A stretch of 64,000 nucleotides of DNA from Nematopogon swammerdamellus. Lineage: Eukaryota; Arthropoda; Insecta; Lepidoptera; Adelidae. The stretch is taken from contig OX336340.1 in assembly GCA_946902875.1 (NCBI GenBank), positions 3,084,351-3,148,350 on the forward strand. Direction: 5' to 3'. Below the pieces are notes generated by a model. That model searched no databases, had not been told where the DNA came from, and worked only from the letters and a program-made list of their open reading frames with translations. A program made the translations under genes and the position numbers. Positions 21,614 through 33,074 of this stretch are shown piece after piece. Each line of letters opens with the position of its first letter. Within the stretch, counting starts at the first letter, position 1.

Positions 21614-22000
21614 TTACGGACTAACCTTTGGGTTGTGGGAAACGCGCAGGGGCGGACAATGCAGTACTAAGAATGTACAGTAGTATGAAATATAAATACA
21701 TAACTTATATCGATACATACCATCAATATACATCAGTATCAGGAACGGTTTGTGGATACGTTCTTTGAACATGTGGACCGAAGTGGAGCGTCGTATCTGT
21801 TCAGGAAGCTGATTCCACATGTGAGCCGCACTGACTGTAAATGAGTCTAGAGATGGAACCCGAGTGGGCTGGTATTGTTAGGAGTAAGTTATTGCCTGCG
21901 CGCGCCTGTAGCGACGTCGGCGGCTCGCGATCGACTAACTCAGTTTGAGGCCGGATGGTTTCAACTCTGGAACGTGGCGCGCTGTCCGATTGCACTCTCC
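21614..22000 (-). pseudogene. LINE C-terminal fragment
   Basis: In minus-strand reading, SRLIYSQCGSH continues after a frameshift near 21810 into HMWNQLPEQIRRS and HMFKERI. This is the familiar W(N)xLP..IR.......FK tail of CR1/Jockey-group LINE proteins. Broken and 5'-truncated. Confidence 0.55.
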
Positions 22001-22161
22001 AGTGAGAAGTACATTATATATCTCGATGGCTTCAACTGACGGATCGGACTTAGCGCACGTTGTAACTTGCTAGTCACGAATGGATCAAGCCTGCGCGCCG
22101 CTTCGCGAAGTGTTGCTAATATTAACGGCACATTCTACTGTAACAAAATACTTACATAATT

Positions 22162-22208
22162 CCTTAGAATAATCCTTATATATAATATATATAAGAATTA
22201 TTCTAAGG
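22162..22208. repeat. AT-rich perfect-stem hairpin
   Basis: CCTTAGAATAATCCTTATAT and its complement meet with essentially no spacer, one mismatch. It lies a few bases from the end of the 22216-22581 element. Confidence 0.75.
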
Positions 22209-22215
22209 AAATGTA

Positions 22216-22581
22216 TACACCGTGTCTCAAAAATCAACGTCAAGCGGGAACCAGGGAGTAGGCCAGTTTAATGACTACCCAGGGAAGTCATTTATTTTTT
22301 TAGAAAAAAATTTAACTGAATATTTTTTTTTGGTAAAACTACAGGCATTATGGTTTTGTTTGGGATACTGATCAATAGCAGAGTTATTTAGGCTACCAAT
22401 ATTTTTTTTTTAATAATTATATTTGCAAATTTGTAGTCGTAGTACCTAAAAATTTCAGTTTTCAACGTTTCTCAAAAGAATATCATAAAAAACATATGAC
22501 TCCGATTTTTTTTCTTATTTTCACTCATAAACGGCCTACTCCCTGGTTCCCGCTTGACGTTGAGTTTTGGGACACCCTGTA
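22216..22581. mobile_element. MITE with long inverted repeats, TA flanks
   Basis: Left end TACACCGTGTCTCAAAAATC and right end complement TACAGGGTGTCCCAAAACTC continue as inverted copies through CAACGTCAAGCGGGAACCAG for about 48 bases. TA lies on both sides (22214-22215, 22582-22583). TACAGGGTGTCCCA-type ends are widespread in arthropods. Interior non-coding. Confidence 0.75.
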
Positions 22582-22642
22582 TATTGCATATTATAACTCG
22601 CCTCTTCTCCACGCTGTTCTCCCTATCTCAACCTCTATATTT

Positions 22643-22948
22643 GTCAGCCTCGGTAGCTCAGTGGTGCGGCCGGTCGACTGTTGTTAAGCAACGCTGAGCA
22701 CGGTCAGTACTTGGATGGGTGACCGCTCTACCCTTGGAGGCTGACCGTGGTTCGGATTCCACGTTAAATTGTAGGTCCCTTCCCTTCTTACCTTACTAGG
22801 TAGTGGTAGGGTTTATCCCGGCCGGTTTGGTACCACCGCACTGAATGAAACGTCGTCGTCGGTCGAAAACTCGAAACGGCTATGTAAATAGTTCGTATTT
22901 TCGATGTTGTAGGTGATGTATCAGTTTCCATAAAAAATAAAAAATAAA
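22643..22948 (+). repeat. SINE-A, subfamily II, internally deleted
   Basis: Intact head with A-box-like, 5S-like (TACTTGGATGGGTGACCGCT) and B-box-like blocks. The core has a duplicated GTCGTCGGTCGAAAACTCG region. About 90 bases of the body are missing, between GTTCGTATTTTC and GATGTTGTAGG. Confidence 0.85.
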
Positions 22949-23042
22949 TATTTTCTATTCCTGAAGTTTGTCAAGCCTATCCTGAAACATCCTGTATATG
23001 CTTTTGTACTATATGAGCGGATATTCTGCCGAACCCGGTAGA

Positions 23043-23268
23043 CAAGAACGTTAGAGGTAGGGACGTCGGACCTTACCCGCACCAGCGTAACACGATATTA
23101 GTAAAAAGGTACCAATAAAATTTGTTACTACCCAATCAGAGCGCGATACCACCCGATAACGTCCAATCAGAGCGCGCGCCGTCCCCTCCGCTACCCGCGG
23201 AGCTCGGCGACGCTGGTTCTCATATAAGCATTGGACAGTCCGACGTCCAAACTCTTCTAAAGTTCTTG
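23043..23268. mobile_element. hAT-type MITE (family h1) with perfect 8-bp target duplication
   Basis: Ends CAAGAACGTTAGAGG and ...CTTCTAAAGTTCTTG are inverted repeats reaching into GGACGTCGGAC / GTCCGACGTCC. CCGGTAGA flanks both sides (23035-23042, 23269-23276). The interior (ACCCAATCAGAGCGCG) matches 42986-43607 in inverted orientation. Confidence 0.9.
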
Positions 23269-24059
23269 CCGGTAGAGTTCGTAGGAAGAAATAGTTATCG
23301 TTAGCTCTACTAATACATGAAAAGCTATTAATTAAGGCTGTACGTTTCTCCAGTTTCAGCCTCAAAGCACTTTCACGTCCAGCGAAAATGTGTAATTAAA
23401 TTACATGCACACTCACAACAAGCACACATTGTTCATGCAACCGCTAAACTAAATACTCTAGAAGGGGCAAGGCGCGATGAAATATGTTGCCTGTCGGTGA
23501 GCAAGTATGCCGTGACTTCAATCACATGCAATTGCCGGATATTATATATTTTTTTGACTCCTGGAGTATTTGGTTAAGAAAAATCTTTAAATGTATTCAG
23601 CCTAAATATGCTTTATACATAACGGTCGATATTTTCGCAATGCGTTATTGCGATATCTGTTTTCAGTAGGTAGAAACTAGACCTCAAATTAGAAAATAAA
23701 TTAAAACATTTCAATAAAATAGCCATCGGAGTCGCCGTCATCTCGAATGTCGGAAGGATCGAATATTTTCTTTCTCTAGGTGTTGACACTCGATTCCTCT
23801 ATCGAGTTAACAGAGCGCGACTGAAACGAACACCGATCGCTCTAGTGGCAACGTCGCAACGCGAAACTATAGGGCTTGTATTCACTCACTTTATACAATT
23901 ACATCACATTTATTTCCTTGGCCGAATTTTCGATATGTCCAAGCGTACAATAAACAATAAACCCGACCGTACTGGTACCACTTCACCCTGAAAATGACAC
24001 ATTCACCCTTCTGAAAATGACCTGATAAAAGAAATCACAGTAACCAAACAAAACAAAAA
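23269..24059. other. Unassigned, with Harbinger-MITE fragment
   Basis: Positions 23620-23668 repeat ATTTTCGCAATGCGTTATTG from the MITE at 9047-10098. The rest is unassigned. Confidence 0.45.
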
Positions 24060-25710
24060 CTCATTTTTTTCAGTGCCCACCGATGCGCAGGAGATCTGGA
24101 AAGTAATTAACAGTCTAAGAGAAGACAGTGCTCCGGGCTGGGATGGCGTAACAGTAAAATTTCTAAAAAAAATCAAGCATCAATTAGCTGAACCATTTAC
24201 ACATATAGCCAACCTTAGCCTGGAAACAGGCGTTTTCCCATCGGCTTTCAAGAAGAGCATTGTTGTGCCAATTTTAAAAAAAGGTGACAAAAAAGAAGTG
24301 GCCAACTACAGGCCCATCTTGTTGTTGACATCGATGTCAAAAATACTAGAGAGGCTGATGAAAACCCGCCTGATTAGTTACCTTGACAATAATAAACTCA
24401 TTGCAGAAAATCAATTTGGCTTCAGGGCCGGAAAGTCAACAGAGGATGCAGTGTGCCTATTGACTGACACAGTATCCGGCCAACTCGATAGATCTAGACA
24501 CTCTATTGGTATTTTTTGGACTTGGCGAAGGCTTTTGATACCGTTTCAATACCAATTCTTTTGCGAAAGCTAGAACTAATGGGTATCAGAGGTCTTCAGC
24601 TAAAGTGGTTTGAAAGTTACCTGACTAGTCGCACCCAAAGCGTCGGAATAGGTCAGTATACTAGCAGTCCGTCAATAGTAGAGTATGGAGTCCCCCAGGG
24701 CAGTGTCCTGGGCCCAGTATTGTTTATTATTTACTTAAACGAACTGTGCAACCTCGAACTTGAGGGCTGCAAAATTATTGCCTATGCTGACGACACGGCG
24801 CTGGTCTTCACGGGAACCACTTGGCAGCAAGCATACGACCGCTCGGAGTCTGGCTTAAGCACAATCAAACAATGGCTCGACAGCAATCTGTTAACCTTAA
24901 ACATCTCCAAAACCAATTATATGTATGTGCTACAGTATCACAGAAGCTGGACAGCCGACAAGAGAAAGAGTCATGAAAATGCACAAAGTGACTAGCGCAG
25001 CTGCCCCATGCCGCTCAGACTGTGACTGTCAGGTGATTAGCGTGGTCAAAAGTACAAAATATCTTGGAGTAATATTAGACAACAAGATTAACTGGAACAA
25101 ACACCTTGAAAGCCTTTCTAGACGTGTAAGGAAGCTCATGTTTGTCTTTAAAGACCTAAGAAATGTTGCAAGCAAACAATTGCTACGAACCATCTACCAG
25201 GCGCTCGGTGAGTCAATTCTGACCTACTGCATAGCGGCATGGGGTGGTGCTGCAAAGACTCACATGCTAATGGCTGAAAGGTCACAAAGAGCTGCACTAA
25301 GGGTTCTGTTTAAAAGGCCATATCGGTACCATACACGAGATCTGTTAGAAGAAAATCGTCTTTTGAGTGTAAGGCAGCTGTGCATAGCGAAGCTCCTTAA
25401 ATGGGCACATGCAATACCGCATACGACAGCTGCTACTGCTCCTCGAACACACAATACACGGCAATCAGGCCGGGTAGCAGTACCTGAGACCAAAACAACT
25501 TTTGGACAAAGATTCAGAACATTTCTCGGACCCTTCCTGTACAATAAAGTTGTAGATGAATGCGACATTAGGGTTGTCCGCAAGGCCGCTCTTAAGAAGA
25601 ACATAGTAGAATGGTTCGGTTCCAAAGATTACGAGGAGACTGAGAATCTGTTCCGAATTTTAATATAGATTAAAATAAAATAAAAAAAAAAACGATTAAA
25701 AAATTAAAAA
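24060..25710 (+). pseudogene. 5'-truncated non-LTR retrotransposon, RT domain, frameshifted
   Basis: Three consecutive frames make one decayed reverse transcriptase. 24073-24510 has APGWDGV, PILKKGDK, NYRPI and NQFGFR. 24516-24990 has LAKAFDTV, GVPQGSVLGP and the catalytic YADD. 25000-25668 has TKYLGVILD and the C-terminal thumb/tail. Frames change near 24512 and again near 24990. The endonuclease domain and ORF1 are missing, so it is 5'-truncated. It ends with a stop before an A-rich tail (25669-25710). Motif spacing places it in the CR1/Jockey group, clade not fixed. Not functional as it stands. Confidence 0.85.
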
Positions 25711-27830
25711 ATACCGATTATTTAACTTCAAGCGGTTTTGTTGATTTGATCAGGGATGAAAATATAAGCAGAAACGGATTCACAATACCCTTTTCTGAAC
25801 CGGCTCTGCAGCTCAAACTCATCAGAATTACAGAAAACTGAAACTATAACTTACATATATGGATTCCATCCTTGCTATGAAGCTTTTGGAAAATTTCATC
25901 CGTTCTTTAATGACTTACAATTAACAAAATAATACATACATATCTACTTTGATTGATTAAATATATAATTCCATAATTTTTTTTTCGCTTTGCTTCTTCC
26001 ATATTATACAAGGCTTAATACAATAAGTAGGTAGTAGACGTACTAAAACTAAAATGTAGGAGGGTAAAATGGTCTATAGAATGGGATTATATTACTAGAA
26101 TCGTAATATTAAACACACAGTTTATTGCGTGTACACCGACTATCTGCTCTGTGGCTCTGATTACGATCATAAAGCTGTTAGCAGTTCAGATATTGAGCAG
26201 CAACTAACGTGTGCGTTCCAGTGTCGCCGTCCCGAGACCCTGATACTTGAGATTAATAATTACGGACCCACTCATTATTTTGGAGTGCGGGTCTCGTATT
26301 GTATTAGTTTTGGAACTGGTGACGATCACGCTAAATAATTTGCCTAAAATAAATTTCACAAAGTTTAATTAAAGGTCGTACTCTGGTGCGAGTAAAGCTT
26401 TCAACCCGAATGAAAATTTGCTAACACAAAGATTGGCTTACTTAGGTATCTCGCAGGCTGAGTACTCAGCTTCATTTCCAAGGACTGTGCGAAGCCTCTC
26501 GTTTCGTCTACGACTAAAAACATTGTTACTGGCTTGTGGAAATTTTAATTAAGCTTATATCTACTCCTCGAAACGCTCGATCGCTCGAAAGGGGTGGAAT
26601 TACCAGAATGGAACACCCCGCTCAAAGCACTTCCAAGGGTGTCTTCGTTCTCAACGTTTCAGTCTGCACATATTTTAACTTCTGATTATCCCTTCGGTTG
26701 GAAGTTTTATGGCTCAATTCGGTTAAACTATTTGAATAAATTAATGTCTTTGAAACAATTTACGAAAATAACCACCGTGCTCGTGCGTGTATTGAGTTAG
26801 TAATAGTTGGAACCAATTAGTACCAAGTGAACGATTAAATTTAATATACTAAACGCCTATCGCGCTTGTTGCCATACTTACTAATTTACTTACATACTCT
26901 AAAATTAGTTAGCATAATTTGAATTCATTTAAATAGTGGCACCTCGCCGGAAATGGAACAAGAAATCGCGTGAGCGATTCATAGAATTAGCGAGTTCGCG
27001 AATATCTATTTTGTTGGTACACTTACATACTCGTATCTATTTTTATTATTATGTAAAAATGAATGGTAAAATGTAATTCCCTTCGGCATTAGTACCTAAG
27101 CAAATGGGCTTACTATCTCCAGACAGTGGCCGATAGTGATTTTATTGTCCTTTAATTCTACCACAGGTTCATGGTTCATTTCATCACCAGTGGTGAAATG
27201 GGATAATTTTCCCCACTGGTGGTGGTATGGGAATACCATTGTGTCATTTGACAACTGGTAGTCAGCTGAGAAATTGGAGTGCCAACTGACCACCAGTGGT
27301 AAGATTTGGTGGTCAGATGGTCCGGAGCCGACAAACGTACGACGCTCGGCGGCGTTCGTTGATAACTGCGAATGCGCGAGCACGTTCGCGGCGAACGCTG
27401 CACGTGCGAAAGCATTCGCGAGGCTCGTCGACGTGAAAAATGTGCAAATTATGCGTACATTGATCGTCGTCTTTTACAAACGCTTGTGTTGACGGAGTAA
27501 ATAATTAATTAGGTTGGAAACAAAGGTTGGAAATGTGGCCGCGCTTGGCGTGAGGTGAGACGCCGTCGCGTCGCACTGAGACTTTAGATAAACGGCGCCT
27601 TGGAGTGTGTCTAATTGTGGCTCGGAGATAGTGAGCCGTTTGGCTGAGTAAACATAGAGCGTATAAAGATAACGGAATTATTTTCACCAAAATTTTTCAG
27701 TGCGACAGTTTTCTTAGAATTCTTCATTATTGAAAATCTCAGACGAAATTTATCTTATAAATACCAATAAATACCGAAACTCGATAGTTCAATGACGGAT
27801 GTGAATTCGGAAGGACATGTATTAGTATAC
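25711..27830. other. Long unassigned intergenic stretch
   Basis: I see no gene and no strong repeat. Near 27190-27310 the phrase ACCAGTGGT/ACTGGTGG recurs in both orientations (27188, 27219, 27293), a possible worn inverted-repeat element. A GC-richer patch with GCGAACGCTGCACGTGCG lies near 27330-27430. Confidence 0.4.
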
Positions 27831-28186
27831 TTTTTTATTTTTATGGAAACTGACTCGCTTGGTTACATCACCTATAACATCCGTGATGTCAGCCCATAAC
27901 ACCGGGTGAACTAGGTGCCATGTCAGTCTTTCCCTTCGGTCGTCCGGCTACACTGAACAGGACGGAAAACTCAAACTATTTACATAGCCGTTTCGACCGA
28001 CGTTTCATTCAGTGCGGTGGTACCAACCCGGGCTGGTTGAACCCTACCACCTAGTAAGTTAAGAAGGTAAGGGACCTACAATTTTCCTCCAACAGTCGAG
28101 CGGTCACCCATCCAAGTACTGACGGCCCAGCGTTGCTTAACCATCAATAGCGACAGTCGACTGTCTGCACAACGCACAACTGAGCT
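27831..28186 (-). repeat. SINE-A, subfamily I, nearly full length
   Basis: Poly-T, tail, CTTCGGTCGTCCGGC, core, then a head lacking about 30 bases around the B-box. The 5S-like GGTCACCCATCCAAGTACTG and GACAGTCGACTGTCTGCAC are present. The A-box region ends near GAGCT at 28186. Confidence 0.8.
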
Positions 28187-28227
28187 GTTTAATTAAATTT
28201 GGAATATGAAACATAAATATAGGTATA

Positions 28228-29972
28228 CTAGCTGTTGCCCGCGGCTTCGCTCGCATGAAATTCGTATTCCAAAGAAGAATGTAAGTAACTAAGGGCGAGG
28301 CCGAAGGCCGAGCTGCGTTCAGGTAATCGATAAACCTTCTCAAAGAAATTAACTAACTAAGGGCGAGGCCGAAGGCCGAGCTGCTTTCAGGTAAACGATA
28401 AACCTTTCTCAAATAAAGGAAGTAAGTAAGGGCGAGGCCGAAGGCCGAGCTGCGTTTAGGAAGACGATAAACCTTCTGGAAGAAAGGAAGGAACTAAGTG
28501 CGAGGCCGAAGGCCGAGCTGCGTTCAGTTAAACCAAAACCCCTCTTCCGCCTTTGGGCCTCGCCCTTAAAGACTTCCTTTCTTCGATAGAATATAATATC
28601 GTTTACTCAATATATTTATTTCATAAATATAAAATAATTAATAATAATTAAAGAATTAAAACCTACCTAACAAACATTAAAATAACTATCAAAACGGGCA
28701 TTTTCAAATGTTCTTAGAGCACTTGCGGCATTACCCCGCTGGATGGCAAGGCTTACCCTTTGAATGAAGTACATAAGCCCTTGATGGCGGGACACCAGTT
28801 GCGTCAACCAGCAGAGGCCCAAGCCTCTTTTTGGCTTCACTGCTCCACGGACCGAGGGTTTCAACCGCAAACGCAACAAATTCGAAATCTTGAATTATAT
28901 TTCTATATTTGTTGCGTTTGAGGCTCTCCGCCCCAGCCTCGGCCGCGCCAGACGCTCTTGAAGATGTCCTAACGTGACTTGGAGCCAATGTGAGAACACA
29001 AGTGGCGTCCCACATCAAAGAACTACCCTTAGTCCATGGCACTAAGGTCATAGCATCGGGCCTCTTGCCATCCAGCCGGGAATAACCGCGAGGTTCTAGG
29101 ATGCACGGTATATTTGCCGTCAGAAACGTGGACTTTATAATAAAATTTAAATTAAATTAACTCAATCTTAATAATAATTAACTTTATTCGAGATGATTTA
29201 GCTCCTTCCTGAACGCAGCTCGGCCTTCGGCCTCGCCCTTAGTTACTTGCTTTCTTCGAGATGGTTTATCATTTGTCAGAACGTAGCTCGGCCTTCGGCC
29301 TCGCCTTAGTTACTTACTTTCTTCAAAAATGTTTACCTTCTTCCTGAACGCAGCTCGGCCTACGGCCTCGCCCTTAGTTACTTGCTTTCTTCGAGATGGT
29401 TTATCATTTTTCAGAACGTAGCTCGGTCTTCGGCCTCGTCTTAGTTACTTACTTTCTTCAAAAATGTTTACCTTCTTCCTGAACGCAGCTCGGCCTACGG
29501 CCTCGCCCTTAGTTACTTGCTTTCTTCGAGATGGTTTATCATTTGTCAGAACGTAGCTCGGCCTTCGGCCTCGCCTTAGTTACTTACTTTCTTCAAGATG
29601 GTTTAGCTTCTTCCTGAACGCAGCTTGGCCTTTGGCCTCGCCCTTAGTTACTTGCTTTCTTCGAGATGGTTTTTCAATTATCCGAACGTAGCTCGGCCTT
29701 CGGCCTCGCCTTAGTTACTTACTTTCTTCAAGATGGTTTAGCTTCTTCCTGAACTTAGCTCGGCCTGCGGCCTCGCCCATAGTTACTTACTTTCTTCGAG
29801 AAGGTTTATGGTCTTCCAGAATAGAGCTCGGCCTTCGGCCTCGCCCTTAGTTACTTTCATCGAGAAAGAATATCGTTTACGTGAGCGCAGACCCGCCTTC
29901 GGGCCCGCCTTTAGTTACTTACTTTCTTTTTTTGAAATACGAATTTCACGCGAGCGAAGCCGCGGGCAACAG
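28228..29972. mobile_element. Large inverted-repeat structure with tandem-repeat arms enclosing a protein fragment
   Basis: The left end CTGTTGCCCGCGGCTTCGCTCG (28234) and right end complement (29950-29972) are inverted copies. The match continues inward through GAAATTCGTATT and AAGTAAGTAACTAA. Both arms then contain tandem units of roughly 65-80 bases centred on the self-complementary GCTCGGCCTTCGGCCTCGC. About four or five units run in reverse on the left (28290-28580) and about ten forward on the right (29190-29860). Between the arms, on the minus strand, lies the RPD...WDAT domain. The right-end motif is itself part of DR1 repeats elsewhere (1, 30429), so the true element boundaries are uncertain. 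Confidence 0.6.
28667..29140 (-). pseudogene. RPD...WDAT C-terminal retroelement domain, frameshifted
   Basis: The minus-strand reading from about 29140 gives EPRGYSRLDGKRPDAMTLVP, then SLMWDATCVLTLAPSHV, FVAFAVETLGPWSSEAK, a frameshift near 28790-28850, and VSLAIQRGNAAS, stopping at 28667. R-PD followed by W-D-x-T resembles the metal-binding core of PD-(D/E)XK nucleases, as in restriction-like endonucleases of LINEs. I infer relatedness, not proven function. It shares this domain with 2966-3201 and 55490-55910. The upstream RT part is absent. Confidence 0.6.
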
Positions 29973-30428
29973 ATATATAAATTTTATTGCACCAATGACA
30001 GCGACATAACTTCGACTTTCAATTATTCGTCACCGGCCAGCTCACGTCGAGATGACAGTTCTCCGTTGTCAACATGACATTTAAAATTGTTTTTTACCTT
30101 TACTTATCCAAAGTAAAGGTAAATAAGGCTCGGCCTACGGCCTCGCCCTTAGTTACTTGCTTTCTTCGAGATGGTTTTTCAATTATCAGAACGTAGCTCG
30201 GCCTTCGGCCTCGCCTTAGTTACTTACTTTCCTCAAGATTGTTTAGCTTCTTCCTGAACGCAGCTCGGTCTGCGGCCTCGCCCACAGTTACTTACTTTCT
30301 TCGAGAAGGTTTATGGTCTTCCAGAATAGAGCTCGACCTTCGGCCTCGCCCTTAATTACTTACTTTCTTCAAGAATATTTTTCTTCTTCCTGAACTCAGC
30401 TCCGCCTTCCGCCTCGCCCTTAGTTACT
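29973..30428. repeat. Tandem duplication of DR1 with inverted junction
   Basis: The segment beginning at 29848 (TCATCGAGAAAGAATATCG) recurs at 30429, so about 580 bases are duplicated in tandem. Near 30093-30122 the sequence TTTACCTTTACTT is followed at once by its complement AAGTAAAGGTAAA, a small inverted junction. More GCTCGGCCT(T/A)CGGCCTCGC units follow up to 30420. Confidence 0.65.
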
Positions 30429-30955
30429 TCATCGAGAAAGAATATCGTTTACGTGAGCGCAGATCCGCCTTCGGGCCCGCCTTAAGTAACTTACTTTCTT
30501 TTTTTGAAATACGAATTTCACGTGAGCGAAGCCGCGGGCAACAGATATATAAATTTTATTGCAACAATGACAGCGACATAACTTCGACTTTCAATTATTT
30601 TTTTTTATTTATCAAACAATTTGTCACCGGCCAGCTCACGTCGAGATGACAGTTCTCCGTTGTCAACATGACATTTAAAATTGTTTTTTACCTTTACTTT
30701 GGATTACGTAATTTTTATTATATTTTTTAATTATTACGTTAATCCGGGATATACACTCTCACTATAAAAAGTTTCGTCAAATTCCGTTCAGTGGTTTTTG
30801 CGAGATGCGCGTACAAGTAGGCATTTTTGCATTTACGATTTTATTATATGTATAGAAAGAATAGATATGTATAGACTATTGTGTTCAAGTTATAAAAAAC
30901 TGTCATTTTCGTTGTATTTACTTATTTTTAAATTTCGAATGAATATTTTATTCAA

Positions 30956-32481
30956 GTGAAAGAGATATATTGGTAATCTGTGAAGAGATGGCGGACGGCG
31001 GAAGTTTGTCGCGTCGTCGTTGTAATTAAAAATATATATTTTTGTGGTTCTCGCGGTGCGAGAACTTATACAACAGACGTTAAAAGCTACAACTGAAGCT
31101 CGATTCTGCTATAAGATTAGTGCGTGTGTTATGTTTGTGTTTCGTCAAAACCGCACGTTTCGCCGAAATGCTATTCTACTCGCTAAGTTAGACCAAACGC
31201 GCGTGTTAGGTTATGTTATGTTTGTGAAACACTAACACGCCGTCTGCTTCAAAGTAACGATGTGTTTTGGTGAAAACATATTATTTTTGAGGTGATTTCG
31301 AATGTTTTGTTTTTAGTTTTGGGTTTAATTTTAAATTGTTGTTTGTGAAAGTTTCGAAAAATGGCAGAAGGCTATCTAGAAATGAGAATGAGGAGACAGG
31401 GATCGCCGAGAGAAAACGGAGATACGCATCAAACCCTCTCGACGTACCGATGAATTTGCTATTTTATTATTTATGATTTATTATTTATTACTTATTACTT
31501 GTTACTTATTACTTGTCACTTGTCACTTGTCACTTGTCACTTGTCACTTGTCACTTGTCACTTGTTACTTGTCACTTGTCACTTGTCACTTGTCACTTAT
31601 TATTTATTATTTATTATGTATTATTTATTATTTATTATTTATTATTTATTATTGGTTGTTAGTTATTTGTTATTTATTATTTATTTATTTAAATCCTTTA
31701 TTTCACATTTTTAAAATGTTACATATTTAAACTAAAACTAATAAAAAATACATAAAATGTACGAATTTAATAAAAACGGTAATTATTAATTATTCATGTT
31801 TGCCGTTTTGGCTTCTAAATAAATTATGTTAACGTACCTACTATTCAGATTATTTCAGTGAAATTATATTAATTGTAATATCACTTACTTTTATGCATAT
31901 TATATTTTATATTTATGTAATAATAATTATATAACATTTTGTAAAAATGATTCTTTCTAGCAAATAAATCCCCAACAAAGAGGGATTTGTAAAATGGTAT
32001 CACATCTATGAGCGTGTCGCCAAGCGACGAAAATCAGTAAACATTTGCACTCAATTTGAACAAAATAAATGTATAACTCGCTTAATTATGAATGTTTGTC
32101 ACAATAATTAATTCTTGCATATTTTTATGCACCTATTACGCATAATTCATTATTTTTATTGGTAAGTATATAGAAGAAAAAACTTTAGTCAACATTATTG
32201 TCAGAATTTTTCGCGTTAGGCGACGCGATGTCAAACCTTACCCTAAGCTCCGCCTCCTGTTACCATAGACACTAACCAAACGTGTTTTGTAAATAGCAGA
32301 ATAGCATCATGTGGAAACCACGTCCAAACTTACTCGTGTTATGTTTGACTCAAACACAACACACGAAGTATGTTTGAAAATTGTGCAATTAGCAGAATCG
32401 AGCTTCAGAATTGGCTGTATACTCTAAATGAGTTTTGCCTGTTTCGGGAGGAGACGAATTAATCTAAAAATAAAAAAAATA
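30956..32481 (+). mobile_element. 1.5-kb insertion with A-rich 3' end
   Basis: Absent from the corresponding point of the copy at 1-835 (around 536-541). It starts GTGAAAGAGATATATTGG and ends with an A-rich tail (TAAAAATAAAAAAAATAAA). The only direct repeat at the junction is about two or three A-containing bases, so the target duplication is unclear. It has short ATG frames (ATGGCGGACGGCGG at 30989; a 30-codon frame from 31360) but no recognised protein. Retrocopy of a transcript or an unclassified retroelement are the simplest readings. Confidence 0.55.
31465..31690. repeat. Heptanucleotide microsatellite CACTTGT / TTATTTA
   Basis: Tandem CACTTGT repeats (about 31505-31595) grade into TTATTTA repeats (31595-31690). 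Open frames across it (31473-31730, 31499-31714) are low-complexity artefacts. Confidence 0.85.
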
Positions 32482-32847
32482 AATTGTATTTGCTGCCAGC
32501 ACGGCTGCCAGTTCTCAAGATATTTTTATGTACTTTGGACTACGTGATTTTAAACGCGCAATAATGTTTATAATTGTTTAATTTTTTTTTTATTTTTGAT
32601 ATTTTTTTTACGTGTTATCCTAACCCGGCATATAAACTGCCACTATACAAAGTTTCGTCTAATTCCGTTCAGTAGTTTTTGCGTGATGCGCGTACAGACA
32701 AACAAAGAAAGAAAAAAAAAAAATTTTTCATTCATTTCATTTTTTTCCGAATACATTCAATGTACAGACTTTCTTACCTTTACGATTTTATTATATGTAT
32801 AGATGTATAGATAATATATCGGCGCGTCGATAGGCGCCATCTACTTG

Positions 32848-32954
<107 letters not shown>

Positions 32955-32983
32955 TAATATCCTTATAATAACCTTAAAATTTG

Positions 32984-33070
32984 TACCGTGTGGGGTCGGT
33001 ACTTAAAAAGAATAGCCCCACTGCATCTCTCCCCGTCGCATGTCGTAAAAGTCGACTAAGGGATAAGAAA
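32984..33070 (+). repeat. SINE-M/B head fragment
   Basis: ACCGTGTGGGGTCGGTACTT through GTAAAAGTCGACTAAGGG, then directly a full SINE-A. This juxtaposes the two alternative heads in series. Confidence 0.7.
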
Positions 33071-33074
33071 ATTC

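Larger units (their letters stand above)
30429..32830 (+). repeat. DR1, split copy
   Basis: Collinear with 1-835 except for one large insertion (30956-32481). The part before the insertion matches 1-540 and the part after matches 541-740 and beyond. The terminal ACAA repeat is replaced by AAAGAAAG. Confidence 0.75.

Noticed and set aside
24040..24075. Splice acceptor (T-run then CAG) before the LINE frame
   Set aside because: The downstream sequence is a decayed LINE truncated at its 5' end; chance match more likely than an exon boundary.
25711..27830. Possible host gene in the longest repeat-poor stretch
   Set aside because: Small frames only, no domain, no convincing splice or codon pattern by eye. 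A gene finder with RNA-seq would be decisive.
31473..31730. Leu/Tyr-rich membrane-like proteins
   Set aside because: Translation of a heptanucleotide microsatellite.
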